The translations under genes and the position numbers were made by a program. The notes beneath the pieces are model-generated. The model saw nothing but the letters and a program-made list of their open reading frames with translations. It did no database searches and had not been told where the DNA came from. Below, piece by piece: positions 45,318 through 55,393 of a stretch of DNA of 64,000 bases. Source of the DNA: Methyloprofundus sedimenti (GTDB lineage Bacteria; Pseudomonadota; Gammaproteobacteria; Methylococcales; Methylomonadaceae); assembly GCF_002072955.1 (NCBI RefSeq), contig NZ_LPUF01000001.1, forward strand, positions 343,001 through 407,000. Direction: 5' to 3'. Each line of letters begins with the position of its first letter. Position 1 is the first letter of the stretch.

Positions 45318-45690
45318 CGGTGGTTGTGTTTACAGTTCGGTTTTGAGAGTGAAACAAAAATAGTGCAGGATAAATTTATTGCAATTCTAAAATTTCTTTA
45401 AAAATATATTTGCTATCAAGGTAGTTTAGGTTAGTTAAAACTTTAGCAAATATAATCAGATTAAAAATCTTCAAACAAACAAAATGCTTCCTGTCCTTTT
45501 ACCAGTGAATACTCACATGCTGGTGAATTTTTTCATAAAGCAGATTAACAAGCTTTTCCTTTTAGGTTTGTTCGTGTTATTTGTGCCCTATATGCAGAGA
45601 GCTTGTTTACTGTACAAGCAACACGAACCTACAATGATTACCTTAAAATACTGGCTTTCCTAAAAGTACCAATCTCCAGTACACAGATAC
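45318..45690. other. Gene-less stretch with a nested inverted repeat
   Basis: Between nth and the phosphorylase-like gene. The only marked structure is at 45570-45628: GTTCGTGTT/AACACGAAC as outer arms, and GCTTGT/ACAAGC as an inner hairpin. A plus-strand frame from 45603 is a shadow of the phosphorylase gene beyond 45691. No gene is supported. Confidence 0.4.
45570..45628. repeat. Nested inverted repeat
   Basis: Outer arms GTTCGTGTT (45570-45578) and AACACGAAC (45620-45628) are perfect complements. Inside, GCTTGT (45601-45606) and ACAAGC (45614-45619) form a second hairpin next to the right arm. It could be a small non-autonomous element or a transcript structure. No target duplication was seen. 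Confidence 0.4.
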
Positions 45691-46509
45691 TTAAAAACCG
45701 CCAAATACTTGCTCGCCAATTTCCTTGCGTAAGTAATCCAGTACCACTTGTCCTGAGGTCGATGATAACTCTGTTAAATCCAGTGGTTTGCCGGGAATTA
45801 AAATGTTCCTTTTGTTTAATAAGCTTTTTAGCTGTAATTTTTCATTGCTACTAAAGTGTCGTTGGTCGACAATTTCAGCAAAGTGATTTGCTTCGTCAAA
45901 TTTATCCAATACTGCTAATTGACTTAATTGCTGAACATATTCTTCGATAATCGGTAATGCCCCCTTTACCCAGAGACTAACTTGCCCCGCGTTGATTAAC
46001 TCACTGGAATTGTTTTTATTGTCGGAAATGATTTTTATACACTGGATTAATTCACTAGAACTAAAGCGAATAGCCGTTTCATAAAATGCAGAGGATTCCA
46101 TTTCATACAGCGATGCGGAGGGGTAATCTAGCTGTGCTTTAGCAACAGTTGTAATAGTGTATGTTGAACATGGGGGGGAGGCAACTAATTGCGGATAATA
46201 ACAGCGCCCGCTGTCCTGATCGACAATTTTATCTGCACAAAAAATGCGCGCTAATGCATAGTGACTATGCCCGGCTATGCCAATATTAAATAGTACAGGC
46301 AACGTAGGGCTAGGAAATAAAGCCAGGCTATACGCTACACCCGCGGCCATCGCTGATTTCCCTATGCCAGTCACCGTTAGCGTGATATGGGCATTTCGAT
46401 AAATCGTAAAGGCATTGATGGATACCTCTTTTTTTAATTTAAAATGTTCGATTAACGGCTTTGCTTCACAGGGCAAGGCAACAAATAAATAGCAAAAAGA
46501 TTCAGACAT
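45691..46509 (-). CDS. Nucleoside phosphorylase-superfamily protein with C-terminal extension
   Basis: A 272-residue protein. The N-terminal ~190 residues follow the PNP/MTA-SAH nucleosidase fold: LFVALPCEAKPLIEHF at the start, VTGIGKSAMAAGVAY near 48, LFNIGIAGHSH near 72, and the substrate-binding YEMESSAFYETA near 130. About 80 helical residues of unknown function are added at the C-terminus. It may cleave a nucleoside such as methylthioadenosine, but the substrate is not certain. It starts 15 bp after the sirB2-like gene and is probably co-transcribed with it. Confidence 0.78.
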   Translation of the reverse strand: MSESFCYLFVALPCEAKPLIEHFKLKKEVSINAFTIYRNAHITLTVTGIGKSAMAAGVAYSLALFPSPTLPVLFNIGIAGHSHYALARIFCADKIVDQDSGRCYYPQLVASPPCSTYTITTVAKAQLDYPSASLYEMESSAFYETAIRFSSSELIQCIKIISDNKNNSSELINAGQVSLWVKGALPIIEEYVQQLSQLAVLDKFDEANHFAEIVDQRHFSSNEKLQLKSLLNKRNILIPGKPLDLTELSSTSGQVVLDYLRKEIGEQVFGGF

Positions 46510-46524
46510 AATGTGGCAGTTCGA

Positions 46525-46881
46525 TTAGATAAAACCATGCTTGGTAATGGCGACAGATAAAATATACCCAAAACAGGCCAGGGCAGCTACAAAAGCACCC
46601 CAGCGTATAATGCCGGTACCCCGCATCGCTATTACACCAAAACCAATATACACCAGCAACATAATAAATTTGGTGACAATCCAGCCGAATTCACCGGCCA
46701 GCCAGTTACCTTGAAAGATTAAAGCGACACCACTAAGCAATAAAACGGTATCAATTACATGTGGAGCAATTTTTGCTATTTTGGGTTGCAGCCAGTCGGG
46801 TTTAAACTGTGCCAGCATGATACGTGCGATAAAGCCGCTAACAGACAGCAAGATAAATAGCATGTGTATAGATTTAAGCAT
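46525..46881 (-). CDS. SirB2-family membrane protein
   Basis: A 118-residue protein with four hydrophobic helices and the SirB opening LKSIHMLFILLSVSGFIAR, then APHVIDTVLLLSGVAL near 40 and TKFIMLLVYIGFGVIAMR near 70. The family (formerly invasion regulator SirB) has no firm biochemical role. It is followed at 15 bp by the phosphorylase-like gene. Confidence 0.85.
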   Translation of the reverse strand: MLKSIHMLFILLSVSGFIARIMLAQFKPDWLQPKIAKIAPHVIDTVLLLSGVALIFQGNWLAGEFGWIVTKFIMLLVYIGFGVIAMRGTGIIRWGAFVAALACFGYILSVAITKHGFI

Positions 46882-47040
46882 GGTTTTTCCTTAGAAAAAA
46901 GTGAGGCCAGATACAATTAGCTGAATAATTGTATCTGGTAAAAAGCAACGGGTGATTGGCTAACAAATAAAAGCAACACTCAAGAATGAACTAAAATATT
47001 TGTAGCTGTTTATTTACGTCAGTTTAAGCTGCAAGCTGGT

Positions 47041-47934
47041 TTATTTGAATTTCCTAGATAACCAGTCAAAAGCATTTTTTGTCATGGCAACGAGTTTAGG
47101 AAAAAATTCTACTCTTATAATTCTTCCTATAAAAGCCAGACTATTAAGACAAAACTCAGCGATGACTTTTATTGACCGCTGACAAGGCGAGCCAGGCTCA
47201 CAAAACCAGGGGTTGTTGATAAACCACATTTCCTTCAGTGAGACTACCCACATAAAAGCAAATGAAGCCCCCATGCCGGCACCGGCAACGATAATTAATG
47301 AAGCAAACATCGGGGATAGCTTGGTTAGCCACCAGGATAAAATATCAATAATCAGAAACGCATAAGGCATGCCAATAGCGATGCTTTTATACTTGCTCGA
47401 AGCCGTTGTTGAGAAACTAAAAATCAGCCCGACAAACATAAAAATAAAGCTGATACCAAATAAATGAATATGTGAAACCCGGGTTAATGAAGAGAATGTT
47501 GCACCTTCATCCTGTTTTGCGAGTTCTTTGATATTTTCAAATTTAGTAAAATCTGGAATGCCTGATGCGCCTTCGTTATGGCACATTTGACATTTAGCTT
47601 CGATAATTTTTTGAGGTTTTAGATTAGTAAATTCTTTTTCTTCTGCACCATCTCGAATCCATTGCATAAGAGTAAAATTTTCCTGCTCTGTGGCCTTATC
47701 TTTCATGGAGCCATTAAGCTTTTTTTCTAAAACAGTTCCTGAGCGGTTACCATAATAGCTGTAGACAATATCATCAATTGATAAACCAAATTTCCCATCG
47801 GCCATGCCATGAGTAAAGAGGATTTGAATTAAGGCAAAAAGATAGCCAATTGCAACGGTGGTCAAGTAGCCCGTAAATAAAATTTTTACCGGCGTGTCCA
47901 GTTCACTTAATGTGATTTTTAAGTCTTTATTCAT
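47041..47934 (-). CDS. Polytopic membrane protein with one c-type heme motif
   Basis: A 297-residue protein with one N-terminal transmembrane helix (about 17-42), an extracytoplasmic domain with one heme-c motif CQMCH near residue 115, and four further helices (about 150-250). The second helix starts with SHIHLFG, whose histidines could be heme or metal ligands. Two cysteines in NPWFCEPGSPC lie after the last helix. It resembles an uncharacterised electron-transfer membrane protein and has no clear match to NorC or bc-type subunits. It is monocistronic. The function is unknown. Confidence 0.75.
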   Translation of the reverse strand: MNKDLKITLSELDTPVKILFTGYLTTVAIGYLFALIQILFTHGMADGKFGLSIDDIVYSYYGNRSGTVLEKKLNGSMKDKATEQENFTLMQWIRDGAEEKEFTNLKPQKIIEAKCQMCHNEGASGIPDFTKFENIKELAKQDEGATFSSLTRVSHIHLFGISFIFMFVGLIFSFSTTASSKYKSIAIGMPYAFLIIDILSWWLTKLSPMFASLIIVAGAGMGASFAFMWVVSLKEMWFINNPWFCEPGSPCQRSIKVIAEFCLNSLAFIGRIIRVEFFPKLVAMTKNAFDWLSRKFK

Positions 47935-48129
47935 AGTATGGGGGAGGTAAAATATTAGGAAAAAGATATTTTATATGATATATGGGTTTTCGGGAAACCT
48001 CATTGCCGTAGGATGGTTTATTTTTTTACAATGTCGAACAATACGATAAGCGATATCGCGATAATGACAGTATAATGTCGCGCAATAACAAGTAATATTT
48101 TTATACGTATATTTAAGGTGATAACAAAA

Positions 48130-49056
48130 ATGACAACAATGGACGATAGAGACGGCAAAATCTGGCTAGATGGCAAATGGGTAGAATGGCGCGATGCAAA
48201 AGTACATGTGCTGACTCATACACTGCATTATGGAGCAGGCGTATTTGAAGGCTTAAGAGCCTATCATACTGATCAAGGTCCTGCTATTTTCAAATTGGCC
48301 GAACATACCGATCGTTTATACCGTTCAGCTCATATCCTGAATATGAAAATTCCTTTTTCTAAGGAGGAGATCAATCAGGCGCACATTGGCGCGATTAGTA
48401 AAAACAATCTGGATAGCGCTTATATTCGTTCCATGTGTTTTTATGGCTCTGAAGGTATGGGCTTACGTGCTGATAATCTTAAAGTACATGTTATGGTTGC
48501 GGCATGGGAATGGGGCGCTTATCTAGGCGCTGAAAGTATGGAGAAAGGTATTCGTATCCGAACTTCTTCCTATACACGTAATCATGTTAATAGCACCATG
48601 TGCAAAGCCAAGGCGAATGGGAATTACATTAACTCCATTCTAGCCCTGCAAGAAGCTTTAAGTAGCGGGTATGATGAGGCATTATTGCTGGATCATGAAG
48701 GTTTTGTTGCCGAAGGCAGTGGAGAGAACTTATTTATAGTGCGTAACGGTATTCTCTATACACCAGAAACCACCTCTGCATTAGAAGGAATCACGCGCGA
48801 GACAATCTTAACCATTGCCAAAGAGCAGGGTCTGGAAGTTAAAGAAAAGCGTATTACCCGTGATGAAGTCTATGTGGCGGATGAAGCCTTTTTTACTGGA
48901 TCAGCCGCAGAAGTGACGCCAATCCGGGAATACGATAACAGACAAATCGGCTCAGGCGCTCGAGGACCCATTACTGAAAAAATTCAGAGTTTATATTTTG
49001 ACTATGTACATGGTCGTAGAGGTGACCATTCTGAATGGTTGGCAAGAGTAAAGTAA
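48130..49056 (+). CDS. ilvE: Branched-chain amino acid aminotransferase
   Basis: A 308-residue class IV PLP aminotransferase for the last step of valine, leucine and isoleucine synthesis. HTLHYGAGVFEGLRAY is near residue 35. The PLP lysine is in CKAKANGNYINSILALQEAL near 158. EGSGENLFIV, then LEGITRETI and FFTGSAAEVTPI follow. I start at the ATG at 48130 (MTTMDDRDGK) because TTAAGGTG precedes it; an earlier GTG at 48118 is part of that site. The gene is monocistronic. Confidence 0.95.
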   Translation: MTTMDDRDGKIWLDGKWVEWRDAKVHVLTHTLHYGAGVFEGLRAYHTDQGPAIFKLAEHTDRLYRSAHILNMKIPFSKEEINQAHIGAISKNNLDSAYIRSMCFYGSEGMGLRADNLKVHVMVAAWEWGAYLGAESMEKGIRIRTSSYTRNHVNSTMCKAKANGNYINSILALQEALSSGYDEALLLDHEGFVAEGSGENLFIVRNGILYTPETTSALEGITRETILTIAKEQGLEVKEKRITRDEVYVADEAFFTGSAAEVTPIREYDNRQIGSGARGPITEKIQSLYFDYVHGRRGDHSEWLARVK

Positions 49057-49314
49057 ACAGAAGGAATAAAAAAATTTTGTGCCTACAATTAGCGATAGGC
49101 ACTTGATAGCGGTAATGGCCTGAATTTTGTGGAAAATATGCTGAATCTATTGAATGATAAGCGGTTCTGGCAGTCCATGAATAAAGTATTTAGCTGTAAA
49201 TAGGCGATAGGACATAAATTCTGGATAGTTAAAACTGTGCAACATTCAGAAATATTGGAAAGATCGATCCCCCCCAATTTGTAGAAAATTAAACAATTAC
49301 TCAGTTCTTATTTT

Positions 49315-50592
49315 TTATTCATTTATCTTACTTTCTATACTACTAATCATCCCTGCAATAATAGCGACCATGATTGCGAAAAATAAAATCATTACATGAT
49401 GACCAAAAGAATAATTCGTTAGCCCAAAAATAAAATAAGCGCCTACTGTCAATAGGCCCAAGAAGCTTAAGTATGTCGTATTGTCGGTATGTTTTGTCAT
49501 AAGCGAGCTATAAAAAAAATAACTACTGCCCCCATATAATGCCAAATAAGCTAACAAGCCAAATATTCCAGTGGTAACGAGGATCTGCAGGGATTCATTG
49601 TGTACATGACCATATAATTCTATGTTCTTAACTTCTCCAGCATCTATCTTGTCTTTTAAGGCTTGTTCGAATTGCCCTGAGCCTACACCCAATAAAGGAT
49701 GTTCTATAATCATTATGCGTGCGGCTTTCCAAAGTTCCAGGCGTGTGCCTGTAGATGATTTAGTTGTATTAGATGTGTCGTTGGAAAAATAGGCTTCAGT
49801 ATTGTTATAAGCTAGATCGATACGTGTATTAACATAACTATTTGAATAATAAATAAGCAGCATACCCAATATTATACATAGAGCGCTGAATATTTTAAGA
49901 TTTTGTTTGCCTGGAAAATACAATATAAATAAACTCAGAAAAAAAGGTATGGCTATCCATCCTCCCCTTGCCCCTGAGATAATGGACCCTGTTATTCCAA
50001 GTATAAAAGCAAGTACTGAAACAGCAATAAAGGTATATTTATAAGGTACTTGCTTAACTAAAATTAAGCCCGCCAGGCTCATCATTCCTAATAATAGACT
50101 AATATTACCAAAATTTATTTTGATCATATGTCCAAGGCTAATATAGTCTGCTAGAGCATGATTAATCACATAATAATATTGATATAACGCAAAAATGCCT
50201 GCACCTAGACTGCCCATTAAAATACCTACTGTTAAGGGCATTATGCTGGTTTGAGTTTTTCTTAATGCTAAATAAATGGGTATCACCAAAACAAACCTTA
50301 AATAATAGTCTAGATACCTTAAATTAAGATCTCTTAAAAAAACATCTAACGCGATTACTATGGGTAAGACGAGCAAAGAAAAAATCAATATTTTTTCTTT
50401 TGTATTTAATTCAATTTTAATTTGAAAACGATATATTAGAACAGCTATGGATAATATTAAAATAACTATTGCAGATATATTTACTCCATGGCGGACCGTT
50501 AATACCAAAGCGGGCATTGTGAATAATGAGAGCGATAGAGATTGTGTAAAAAATTTATCCATAAGTCCTGTAATCAGTATTTTTGCTGTCAT
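49315..50592 (-). CDS. O-antigen ligase-family membrane protein
   Basis: A 425-residue protein with about 11-12 transmembrane segments and the Wzy_C/WaaL pattern: a conserved large periplasmic loop containing TGTRLELWKAARIMIIEHPLL, GVGSGQF, and the downstream histidine in HVHNESLQILVTTGIFGLLAYL near residue 330. WaaL joins O-antigen to lipid A-core at the periplasmic face; a polymerase (Wzy) is the alternative. It is divergent from msbA, 101 bp apart, consistent with LPS export and assembly. Confidence 0.88.
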   Translation of the reverse strand: MTAKILITGLMDKFFTQSLSLSLFTMPALVLTVRHGVNISAIVILILSIAVLIYRFQIKIELNTKEKILIFSLLVLPIVIALDVFLRDLNLRYLDYYLRFVLVIPIYLALRKTQTSIMPLTVGILMGSLGAGIFALYQYYYVINHALADYISLGHMIKINFGNISLLLGMMSLAGLILVKQVPYKYTFIAVSVLAFILGITGSIISGARGGWIAIPFFLSLFILYFPGKQNLKIFSALCIILGMLLIYYSNSYVNTRIDLAYNNTEAYFSNDTSNTTKSSTGTRLELWKAARIMIIEHPLLGVGSGQFEQALKDKIDAGEVKNIELYGHVHNESLQILVTTGIFGLLAYLALYGGSSYFFYSSLMTKHTDNTTYLSFLGLLTVGAYFIFGLTNYSFGHHVMILFFAIMVAIIAGMISSIESKINE

Positions 50593-50693
50593 TTTTAGTT
50601 CATGCTAAGCTAGATATTTATCTTGGAACTTTTTTATACCTGAATGCATGATTTCAATTTGAGTTCAGCTTATATTATCGCTTAATTTTCTGT

Positions 50694-52442
50694 ATGACCA
50701 AAACAACATCTAGTTTTAACATTTATAAACGCTTATTGAAGTATGTAATTCCTTATATTAGATTTTTTATCATCAGTGTTTTCGGGTTTATCATTGTCGC
50801 TGTTGCCCAGCCTTTGTTTGCCGAGTTGGTCAAATTTATTATTGAAACCATTGAACATGGTAGTGAGGCAGATAACAAATATCTGCCGGTTTCAATTATT
50901 GCGTTGGTTGTGTTTAGAAGCATAGGCACCTTTTTTGGCAATTATTTTCTAGCTAAAGTTTCGGTCAATGTTGTGCATAAACTACGGCAAGAAATTTTTA
51001 ATCACTATACCAATCTTTCTACTGAATATTTTGACGCGCAAAATAGCGGTCATTTAATTTCTTTGATTACTTATAATGTCGCCCAAGTCACTAATGCAAC
51101 AACTGATTCAGTAAAAACATTTGTCAGAGAAGGGCTAACGGCTGTAGGCTTAATTGCTTATCTGTTATGGCTTAACTGGCAATTAACGCTGATATTTTTT
51201 GTTATCGCTCCCTTTATTGCCATTATTGTCACTGTTGTTAGTAAAAAGCTCAGATCTCTTAGTAAAAATGTACAAGATTCTATGGGAGATATGACCCATA
51301 TCACCTCTGAGCTAGTAGTAGGCAACCGTGTGGTGAAATGTTTTGGCGGCTCTGCTTATGAAATCAAGCGTTTTAAAGAAAGTAGCTTATTTAACAAACA
51401 GCAGTCGCAAAAAGTAGCTTTGGTTTCTGCCATTCAAAATCCGGTGATGCAGATATTGATTTCATTTGCTCTATCCGGCTTACTTTATTTAGCGCTCACT
51501 ATGATGAGTGCAGCAAGTACAGGTGATTTTGTTGCTTATTTATTAGCCGCATTTATGCTGCCTAAACCTATTCAATTATTAGTTCAATCAAATAATGAGA
51601 TTCAAAAAGGTATTGCAGCTGCCACTGATATTTTTAAAGCTTTGGATGTAGCTCCGGAACTTGATCAGGGTACTGTAAATAAAGCAGACGGGAAAGGCAT
51701 TTTACAATTTGAAAATGTTTCATTCAGCTATGCCAATTCGGACAAGCTTGCACTTAAGAATATTAATTTAAATATTAAATCGGGACAAACCATCGCAATT
51801 GTGGGTGCCTCTGGAAGTGGAAAAACCACTTTAACTAATTTAATTCCGCGTTTTTATGACTACTCTACCGGACGCATTTTATTAGATGGTGTTGAAATCA
51901 ATCAATATACTTTAAGCTGCCTGAGAGAGCAGATTGCCTTGGTTACACAAAATATCACCTTATTTAATGATACCGTATTCAACAATATTGCTTATGGTAT
52001 TTTAAGTGACATTGATGAAGCCGACGTTTTAAAAGCAGCGAATGACGCCTATGCAACTGAGTTTATAGAATCACTCGCGAATGGCATGCAAACTGAAATT
52101 GGTGAGCAGGGTATCCAGTTATCTGGCGGTCAAAGACAACGTTTAGCCATTGCCCGCGCTTTGCTAAAGAATGCGCCTTTATTAATTCTGGATGAAGCGA
52201 CTTCTGCCTTAGATACCCAATCAGAACGCTATATTCAAAAAGCACTGGAACATGTCATGGCGCACCGGACAACTATCGTCATCGCACACCGTTTATCTAC
52301 TGTTGAAAAAGCCGATGTTATTTTGGTGATGGACGCTGGTGAGATCGTAGAGCGCGGTACCCATATCGATTTATTGGCGCAAAATGGCGTTTATACCAGG
52401 TTATATGCACTGCAATTTAGTGACAATCACTCCAATGAGTAA
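50694..52442 (+). CDS. msbA: Lipid A-core flippase MsbA
   Basis: A 582-residue ABC half-transporter that flips lipid A-core across the inner membrane. Six helices span about residues 20-310, with ISVFGFIIVAVAQPLFAELVK first. The ATPase domain has Walker A GASGSGKTT near 375, the signature LSGGQRQR near 480 and Walker B LLILDEATSALD near 500. The length equals E. coli MsbA (582). Unlike the usual order, no lpxK follows; a convergent UPF0182 gene does. Confidence 0.93.
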   Translation: MTKTTSSFNIYKRLLKYVIPYIRFFIISVFGFIIVAVAQPLFAELVKFIIETIEHGSEADNKYLPVSIIALVVFRSIGTFFGNYFLAKVSVNVVHKLRQEIFNHYTNLSTEYFDAQNSGHLISLITYNVAQVTNATTDSVKTFVREGLTAVGLIAYLLWLNWQLTLIFFVIAPFIAIIVTVVSKKLRSLSKNVQDSMGDMTHITSELVVGNRVVKCFGGSAYEIKRFKESSLFNKQQSQKVALVSAIQNPVMQILISFALSGLLYLALTMMSAASTGDFVAYLLAAFMLPKPIQLLVQSNNEIQKGIAAATDIFKALDVAPELDQGTVNKADGKGILQFENVSFSYANSDKLALKNINLNIKSGQTIAIVGASGSGKTTLTNLIPRFYDYSTGRILLDGVEINQYTLSCLREQIALVTQNITLFNDTVFNNIAYGILSDIDEADVLKAANDAYATEFIESLANGMQTEIGEQGIQLSGGQRQRLAIARALLKNAPLLILDEATSALDTQSERYIQKALEHVMAHRTTIVIAHRLSTVEKADVILVMDAGEIVERGTHIDLLAQNGVYTRLYALQFSDNHSNE

Positions 52443-52567
52443 TAAGCCAAGTAATAATCGATAGTGAAAAAAGCAACTGCGCCATGAGCGCAGTATAAAC
52501 CGCTCCAGAAACTGGCTTAATGACACAGAAATTTATTCTTGTTCCCTTAGCAGCAAAATATAATAAA

Positions 52568-52598
52568 AGGCCTAGCAGCTAATAAAAGCTTTAGGCCT
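52568..52598. terminator. Bidirectional terminator between msbA and the UPF0182 gene
   Basis: AGGCCTA (52568-52574) pairs with TAGGCCT (52592-52598) around an AT-rich loop. On the minus strand the stem is followed by TTTTATTATATTTT, a fair U-tract for the UPF0182 transcript. On the plus strand CAAAATTTTT follows. It probably ends both convergent transcripts. Confidence 0.7.
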
Positions 52599-52622
52599 CA
52601 AAATTTTTAATATATTGCCTGT

Positions 52623-55256
52623 CTACTCTGCTGACGTTCCTGTTCCTTGCGCATCTTCAGCACTTTTTATAAACTTCGTTTTAAGCTTCTTAAAGGCAGA
52701 CCATAGGGTAGTATCCATGACTACTTGATTACCTATGGAAACAATGACCCGGGTAAGTTCAGGAATCTTGGTTTTTGTTGATATCATATAAATGGGTTGT
52801 ACATACAAGATAGAGTGATCCCCCATCGGTATTATTACCATTCGTCCTTTAGCCACAGTCGAGCCATGCTGATCCCATAAAGTAAATTGCTCAGATATGT
52901 CCGGGTCCTGATCAATTAATGCTTCAACCTGCGCAGGGCCATTGACCTGTATATCTTTACCAAATTTATAGATTTGTAAATAGGGCTTATAGCTATTTTT
53001 ACCGCAGCCTTCTATATCTAAGGTGCCTGCAAGCCCTACCATGCTGAGGTTGCTGCGATTAATGGGCGTCATAGGATTAATCATTACCAGCTCTTCTCTA
53101 TCATTACAATGAGCAAAGTCCAAGGTTTGATAATAGGGCATGACATAATTTTTATTTACTTGGGCAAATTGCCAGGTTTCAGCTTGTTCATAAAACAATC
53201 CAGGTTGCCTTTGATGGTATTTGGCATATATCATCATTTGCATATAATAGAGCTCACGAGGGTAACGTAAATGCTCCTGTAACTCTACTGGCAAACTTTC
53301 CAGGCTGTTAAAAACCCCGGGGTAAGCTATGCGATAAGCATTAATAATCGGGTCTTGAGCATCCGATATATAATACTTAACAGCACCATCATAGGCATCA
53401 ACCACGATCTTTACCGAGTTACGAATATAGTTAAAGTTCTCTGTACCGGATAAAAAATCATCTCTGGCAAATTTAGACACAGGATATTTATCCGACAAGG
53501 TATACGCATCCTGAATCCAGTAAAACCGCTCTTTAGTAACTACTAAATAAGGGTCTTTATCCAGATGTAAAAAGGGTGTGATGGCATTAATTCTATCGAC
53601 TATATTGCGTCTTAATAAAATTTTGCTCTGTTTAGAAATATTGGTTGAGAAAAAAATCTTCTCATCTTTCTGATAGAATGCAAATAAAAGTTTTCTAAAC
53701 ATTGAAGGGATCGGGACACCTCCTCTACCCTTATACGCGCCGGTTATATCTTTATCGCTGCCCGTTATTCCGAGCACATCCAAATCATTTGGCACAATGG
53801 CATAGGTGTAATCCTCCTGGCCATAATATATATCCGGCACTTTAACAGAAAAGCCAACATTTGATTGCATGTTCAAATCGCGCAAGTACCATATGATGGG
53901 ATTTCCCGCATCCTGTGCAGCGGGAGTTATGACTGCCCCATAGCCATGCGTATAGCGCAAGTGTTCATTCTCCCAGTTCTTCGCAGCAGCAGGTATTTTA
54001 TCAATATTCAATTCACGTGCTGACAAATTCACTTGCTGCAGGTGTTCATTTAAGTAATAACGGTCTTCATCGACACTGTGAAAATGATAATAGGGTCGTA
54101 TACCTTGTAACTGTTGATAGCCGTCGATTAAAAATTCTCTATCCCATACCGGAATATTTTCAAAATGCTTTAAAGTTCCCCATTTTTCTATATCCTCACT
54201 AGCATCTAGATTAACTTTATAATCAACAATTTTGATATTATTTAAATCATATGCAGCCAAAGTAGCCTTAATATTATTTTCCATAAACTGGCCTTCCGTT
54301 AATACCGGATTAGGGCGAACAATAAAGGTATCAATCAGGCTGGGAATAAAGGAAATATTTTGTAAGCCTAGTGCTAATAAAAATCCACCTAGAGCAATAA
54401 AAATGGGGATCATAGTGCGATGTTGGCGGGAAAAAACATAAATAACAGCTGATATAAACATCGCTAGCACTGAAACAATGCTCAGCCAGATCAGCGGTAA
54501 TTCATAGCGTATCTCGACAAAACCGGGCCCGAAAAATACGGGTTCATGTGAATTAATATACAGTAATGAAAAGCGATCCAGAAACAGTCCCCAAATCAAA
54601 AATGACACGGTAAAAGCAAATAATATTGCCAAGTGGATCTTGGCGCCTAGTGGATACTCTTTATTTTGATTGGGTACAAAAACATGTTCTAACCAATAAA
54701 GCGCAGTTACCAGAAAAAACAAGATAATCGATGAGTATAAGAGCTCTTGCTGAATAAGCATATACAGCGGGTAGGAAAACAGATAAAAACTCACATCCTG
54801 TCCATAAACGGGATCTACTATGCCCGATGAACTGCCAAAGAAATATAATAAAGCGGTTTCCCATTGACTGTAAAAAGGACTAGCTATCGCAATCGCGAGT
54901 ATTAAAGATAATGGTGTATAGATCTTAATTGATCCATGCATAAAGATATCAGCAAAACTTTGAAAGCGTTGACGTTTATCGGCGCTGACCAGGATCTCAT
55001 CAGGAGGACTTAAACCTAAATATCGTGAGGCAATCCAGAAATGAAAAAAGAATATGCCGAAAAATATTATGGTTACACCCCCCGAAAAAATAAATCGGTA
55101 TAGCAGTCTTAACCAGAAATAGCCTTCAAAATTAAGCGAGCGGAACCACCATAAGTCGACAAAGAAATCGACAAAGACAAAATAAAACAGAATATAGACA
55201 ATGACAGCAAGCAACGTCAGCGCTAATAAAGCGGGTACCAATTTCCAGTTCCGCAT
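52623..55256 (-). CDS. UPF0182-family large membrane protein
   Basis: An 877-residue protein with about seven N-terminal transmembrane helices (up to ~residue 300) and a large extracytoplasmic domain with conserved blocks such as IRPYYHFHSVDEDRYYL, YTHGYGAVITPA and DPYLVVTKERFYWIQDAYT. This matches UPF0182 (COG1615), widespread in actinobacteria, cyanobacteria and some proteobacteria, with no known function. The length is typical. It is monocistronic. Confidence 0.92.
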   Translation of the reverse strand: MRNWKLVPALLALTLLAVIVYILFYFVFVDFFVDLWWFRSLNFEGYFWLRLLYRFIFSGGVTIIFFGIFFFHFWIASRYLGLSPPDEILVSADKRQRFQSFADIFMHGSIKIYTPLSLILAIAIASPFYSQWETALLYFFGSSSGIVDPVYGQDVSFYLFSYPLYMLIQQELLYSSIILFFLVTALYWLEHVFVPNQNKEYPLGAKIHLAILFAFTVSFLIWGLFLDRFSLLYINSHEPVFFGPGFVEIRYELPLIWLSIVSVLAMFISAVIYVFSRQHRTMIPIFIALGGFLLALGLQNISFIPSLIDTFIVRPNPVLTEGQFMENNIKATLAAYDLNNIKIVDYKVNLDASEDIEKWGTLKHFENIPVWDREFLIDGYQQLQGIRPYYHFHSVDEDRYYLNEHLQQVNLSARELNIDKIPAAAKNWENEHLRYTHGYGAVITPAAQDAGNPIIWYLRDLNMQSNVGFSVKVPDIYYGQEDYTYAIVPNDLDVLGITGSDKDITGAYKGRGGVPIPSMFRKLLFAFYQKDEKIFFSTNISKQSKILLRRNIVDRINAITPFLHLDKDPYLVVTKERFYWIQDAYTLSDKYPVSKFARDDFLSGTENFNYIRNSVKIVVDAYDGAVKYYISDAQDPIINAYRIAYPGVFNSLESLPVELQEHLRYPRELYYMQMMIYAKYHQRQPGLFYEQAETWQFAQVNKNYVMPYYQTLDFAHCNDREELVMINPMTPINRSNLSMVGLAGTLDIEGCGKNSYKPYLQIYKFGKDIQVNGPAQVEALIDQDPDISEQFTLWDQHGSTVAKGRMVIIPMGDHSILYVQPIYMISTKTKIPELTRVIVSIGNQVVMDTTLWSAFKKLKTKFIKSAEDAQGTGTSAE

Positions 55257-55393
55257 GGAAGCCTCTTTTTATGTGAATTAAGCAATAATTTATATTATTA
55301 TAGCAAAGCCTAGTCCAGGACACTCCGAGAATAGACATCGTTGTCAGGGAAAAGTGTACGTTATCTAAGGTGAGTTTCAGGGGGCTTTAACTT

